Below are positions 62,646 through 64,000 of a stretch of DNA of 64,000 nucleotides, piece after piece; the stretch's first letter is position 1, and the number at the start of each line of letters is the position of its first letter. The notes under the pieces are model-generated. The model was not told where the DNA came from. It saw nothing but the letters and a program-made list of their open reading frames with translations, and made no database searches. The position numbers and the translations under genes are program-made. The stretch covers positions 6,731,204 to 6,795,203 of the forward strand of contig OX235273.1 in NCBI GenBank assembly GCA_944472155.2, written 5' to 3'. Source of the DNA: Trichobilharzia szidati. Taxonomy: Eukaryota > Platyhelminthes > Trematoda > Strigeidida > Schistosomatidae.

Positions 62646-63289
62646 TTGAATTTTTCCAACTAGGTGACAATTACCAGCTTCTATCAAAAGTTTATATTTC
62701 CAATAATGATTTAAAGGTGACTGGTTCATCACATTTTACTACACAGTCGAATCACTGCGGCCTTGAAAATCAAAACAACTACAGAAGGAAAAGAGCATTC
62801 ATAGCAAGGTGTCGTCTTAGTAGTTGTAAAAGTGCAGTCCTGGAATCTGTAGTCCCATGAGTATAGGCGCGTAATATGACGGAGAAATTCAGTTCAATGT
62901 TTAAGCTGAACAGACATAAATAATGTTCTTCGTGCACTCGATTACCTTTATTAGTCTGAATAAAGAAAGAACGAAGGCATATTTGCAGTCAGGATAATCC
63001 AAGCTCCTTTTGTTTTTCTTGGATTCTCTTCAACTGTGCATGCATCGTAGATAAATCAATATCAAAGTTCATATCGAAATACGAGAAGATAAAAAAACCA
63101 TCTAGACCGAAACCCGAAATAGTTGAGAAAAGAAAAACCCGTTTTCATCTGTCTGGCGTACAAAGGTGAAGAAGTATCCATAAGAACGGAAAACAGAATT
63201 AAAAGTTTCATACATTCATTTGGTTCCCTTGATAAATTTCGATAAAGAAAGGAAGACGAAATTCGCAGTATAAAATGATATCATCATTC
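62646..63289. other. No gene recognised
   Basis: AT-rich. Fragments such as gttcttcgtgcactcgatta (62930) recall PLE ends at 59680, but no coding motif is legible. Confidence 0.45.
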
Positions 63290-64000
63290 TATTTCACAGG
63301 TTCTCATCAGCCAACTGCAAACTACCTGAAATTACAATGGTTATCTAGATGATAATAACATACTTTAATGTTTGAGTGGTAGTAGAGAAGAGATACTATA
63401 AAATTGACGCATCCAAAATGAGAGCATTACAATTTTTAGTTTAAGTTTTCATCATCAATTTATACGCTTTCAAAGTAGAAAAGAGGGGGGGGGGGGTAAG
63501 ACAGAAAGCAGAAAAAATTAACAAACAGTATTAGCTTGTAGGTTCACATAGCAACTTAGAAAACAAAAAACGGTTACAGTTTATAAGATTAAGATTTGTT
63601 CAGTGAGTTGAGATCACTGAATTAGATGACTAATTAGTGTAATCAAAATCAAAATTCAGTTACCAAGGGAGTGACAGGTTAATCACACTCTCTTTCTGTA
63701 TGCATAAGTCTGGTTGGTTTAAATCGTTTGATTGCGATCGCTTCTGCGAATCGTGGTAAGTTTGCTGTCCTTTGTCTATATAATATTTTGAAGGACTTAG
63801 AAATCTCTACGAGATGGCCGGTATCAACAATATGTTTGGTAATTGCACTCTCAGAGTGCAGCTGATGAGAACCTGTGAAATAGAATGATATTATTTTGTA
63901 CTGCAAACCTGGTCTTTCTTTCTTTATCGAGAATTAAAACTGCATTGAAAAGAACCTGAGTGTATCCCTGAAAGTCTCCGTTTGAAAATCAACAAAGTGT
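63290..64000 (-). mobile_element. Penelope-like element, GIY-YIG C-terminal part
   Basis: Minus strand frame 63679-63906: SAITKHIVDTGHLVEISKSF, KILYRQRTANLPRFAEAIAI, KRFKPTRLMHTERECD. This is the C-terminal nuclease segment. Its upstream part continues toward the window edge. A G run lies at 63485-63497. Fragmentary. Confidence 0.7.

Overview
This 64 kb window is eukaryotic, AT-rich and made almost entirely of transposable-element debris. I found no convincing host gene. The repeat content points to a digenean flatworm, most likely a schistosomatid blood fluke (Schistosoma or Trichobilharzia). The evidence is: short tRNA-headed repeats with hammerhead-ribozyme motifs that resemble the Schistosoma Sm-alpha family; Penelope-like elements (PLEs) whose reverse transcriptase is followed by a CxxC/GIY-YIG endonuclease; RTE-type LINE pieces ending in DFADD-containing RT and a WERT/TWRR-type C-terminus; CR1/Jockey-type LINE pieces whose tails end in ATT repeats; and 260-340 bp solo LTRs. 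The species is not decided by the sequence alone.

Layout. 1-5.5 kb: PLE, RTE and one long CR1-type RT (4218-5480). 5.7-12.3 kb: solo LTRs inserted in tRNA-SINE units (called SINE-A here) and in a PLE. 12.3-15.4 kb: GT-rich sequence, a tRNA-Arg-like relic and antisense LINE/PLE remnants. 15.5-22.4 kb: a 3.3 kb composite block present twice in direct orientation, each copy with SINE-B, SINE-A and RTE parts, and each with its own private SINE insertion. 22.4-25.6 kb: PLE, SINE-A and RTE. 25.65-33.74 kb: a large inverted repeat with about 1.8 kb arms; its right arm is interrupted by an inverted dimer of SINE-C that carries two hammerhead motifs and a 10 bp target duplication. 34-47 kb: PLE, CR1-type and RTE remnants, plus SINE-A and SINE-B copies that include the best-preserved SINE-A hammerhead (44638-44686). 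47-58 kb: RTE and PLE remnants. 58-64 kb: PLEs interrupted by a CR1-type LINE and by LTRs.

How the parts relate. Autonomous elements (RTE, CR1-type, PLE, an LTR element whose internal region is absent) are all broken here. Short non-autonomous elements depend on them: SINE-E has one tRNA-like head but two alternative tails, one matching the RTE 3' end and one resembling the CR1-type 3' end. SINE-A, -B and -C all combine RNA polymerase III-type A/B boxes with a hammerhead fold and repeatedly occur as minus-then-plus (head-to-head) pairs. The family names SINE-A, B, C, E, F and RTE groups R1-R3 are labels for this report only. All homology calls are by eye from motifs; no database search was run.
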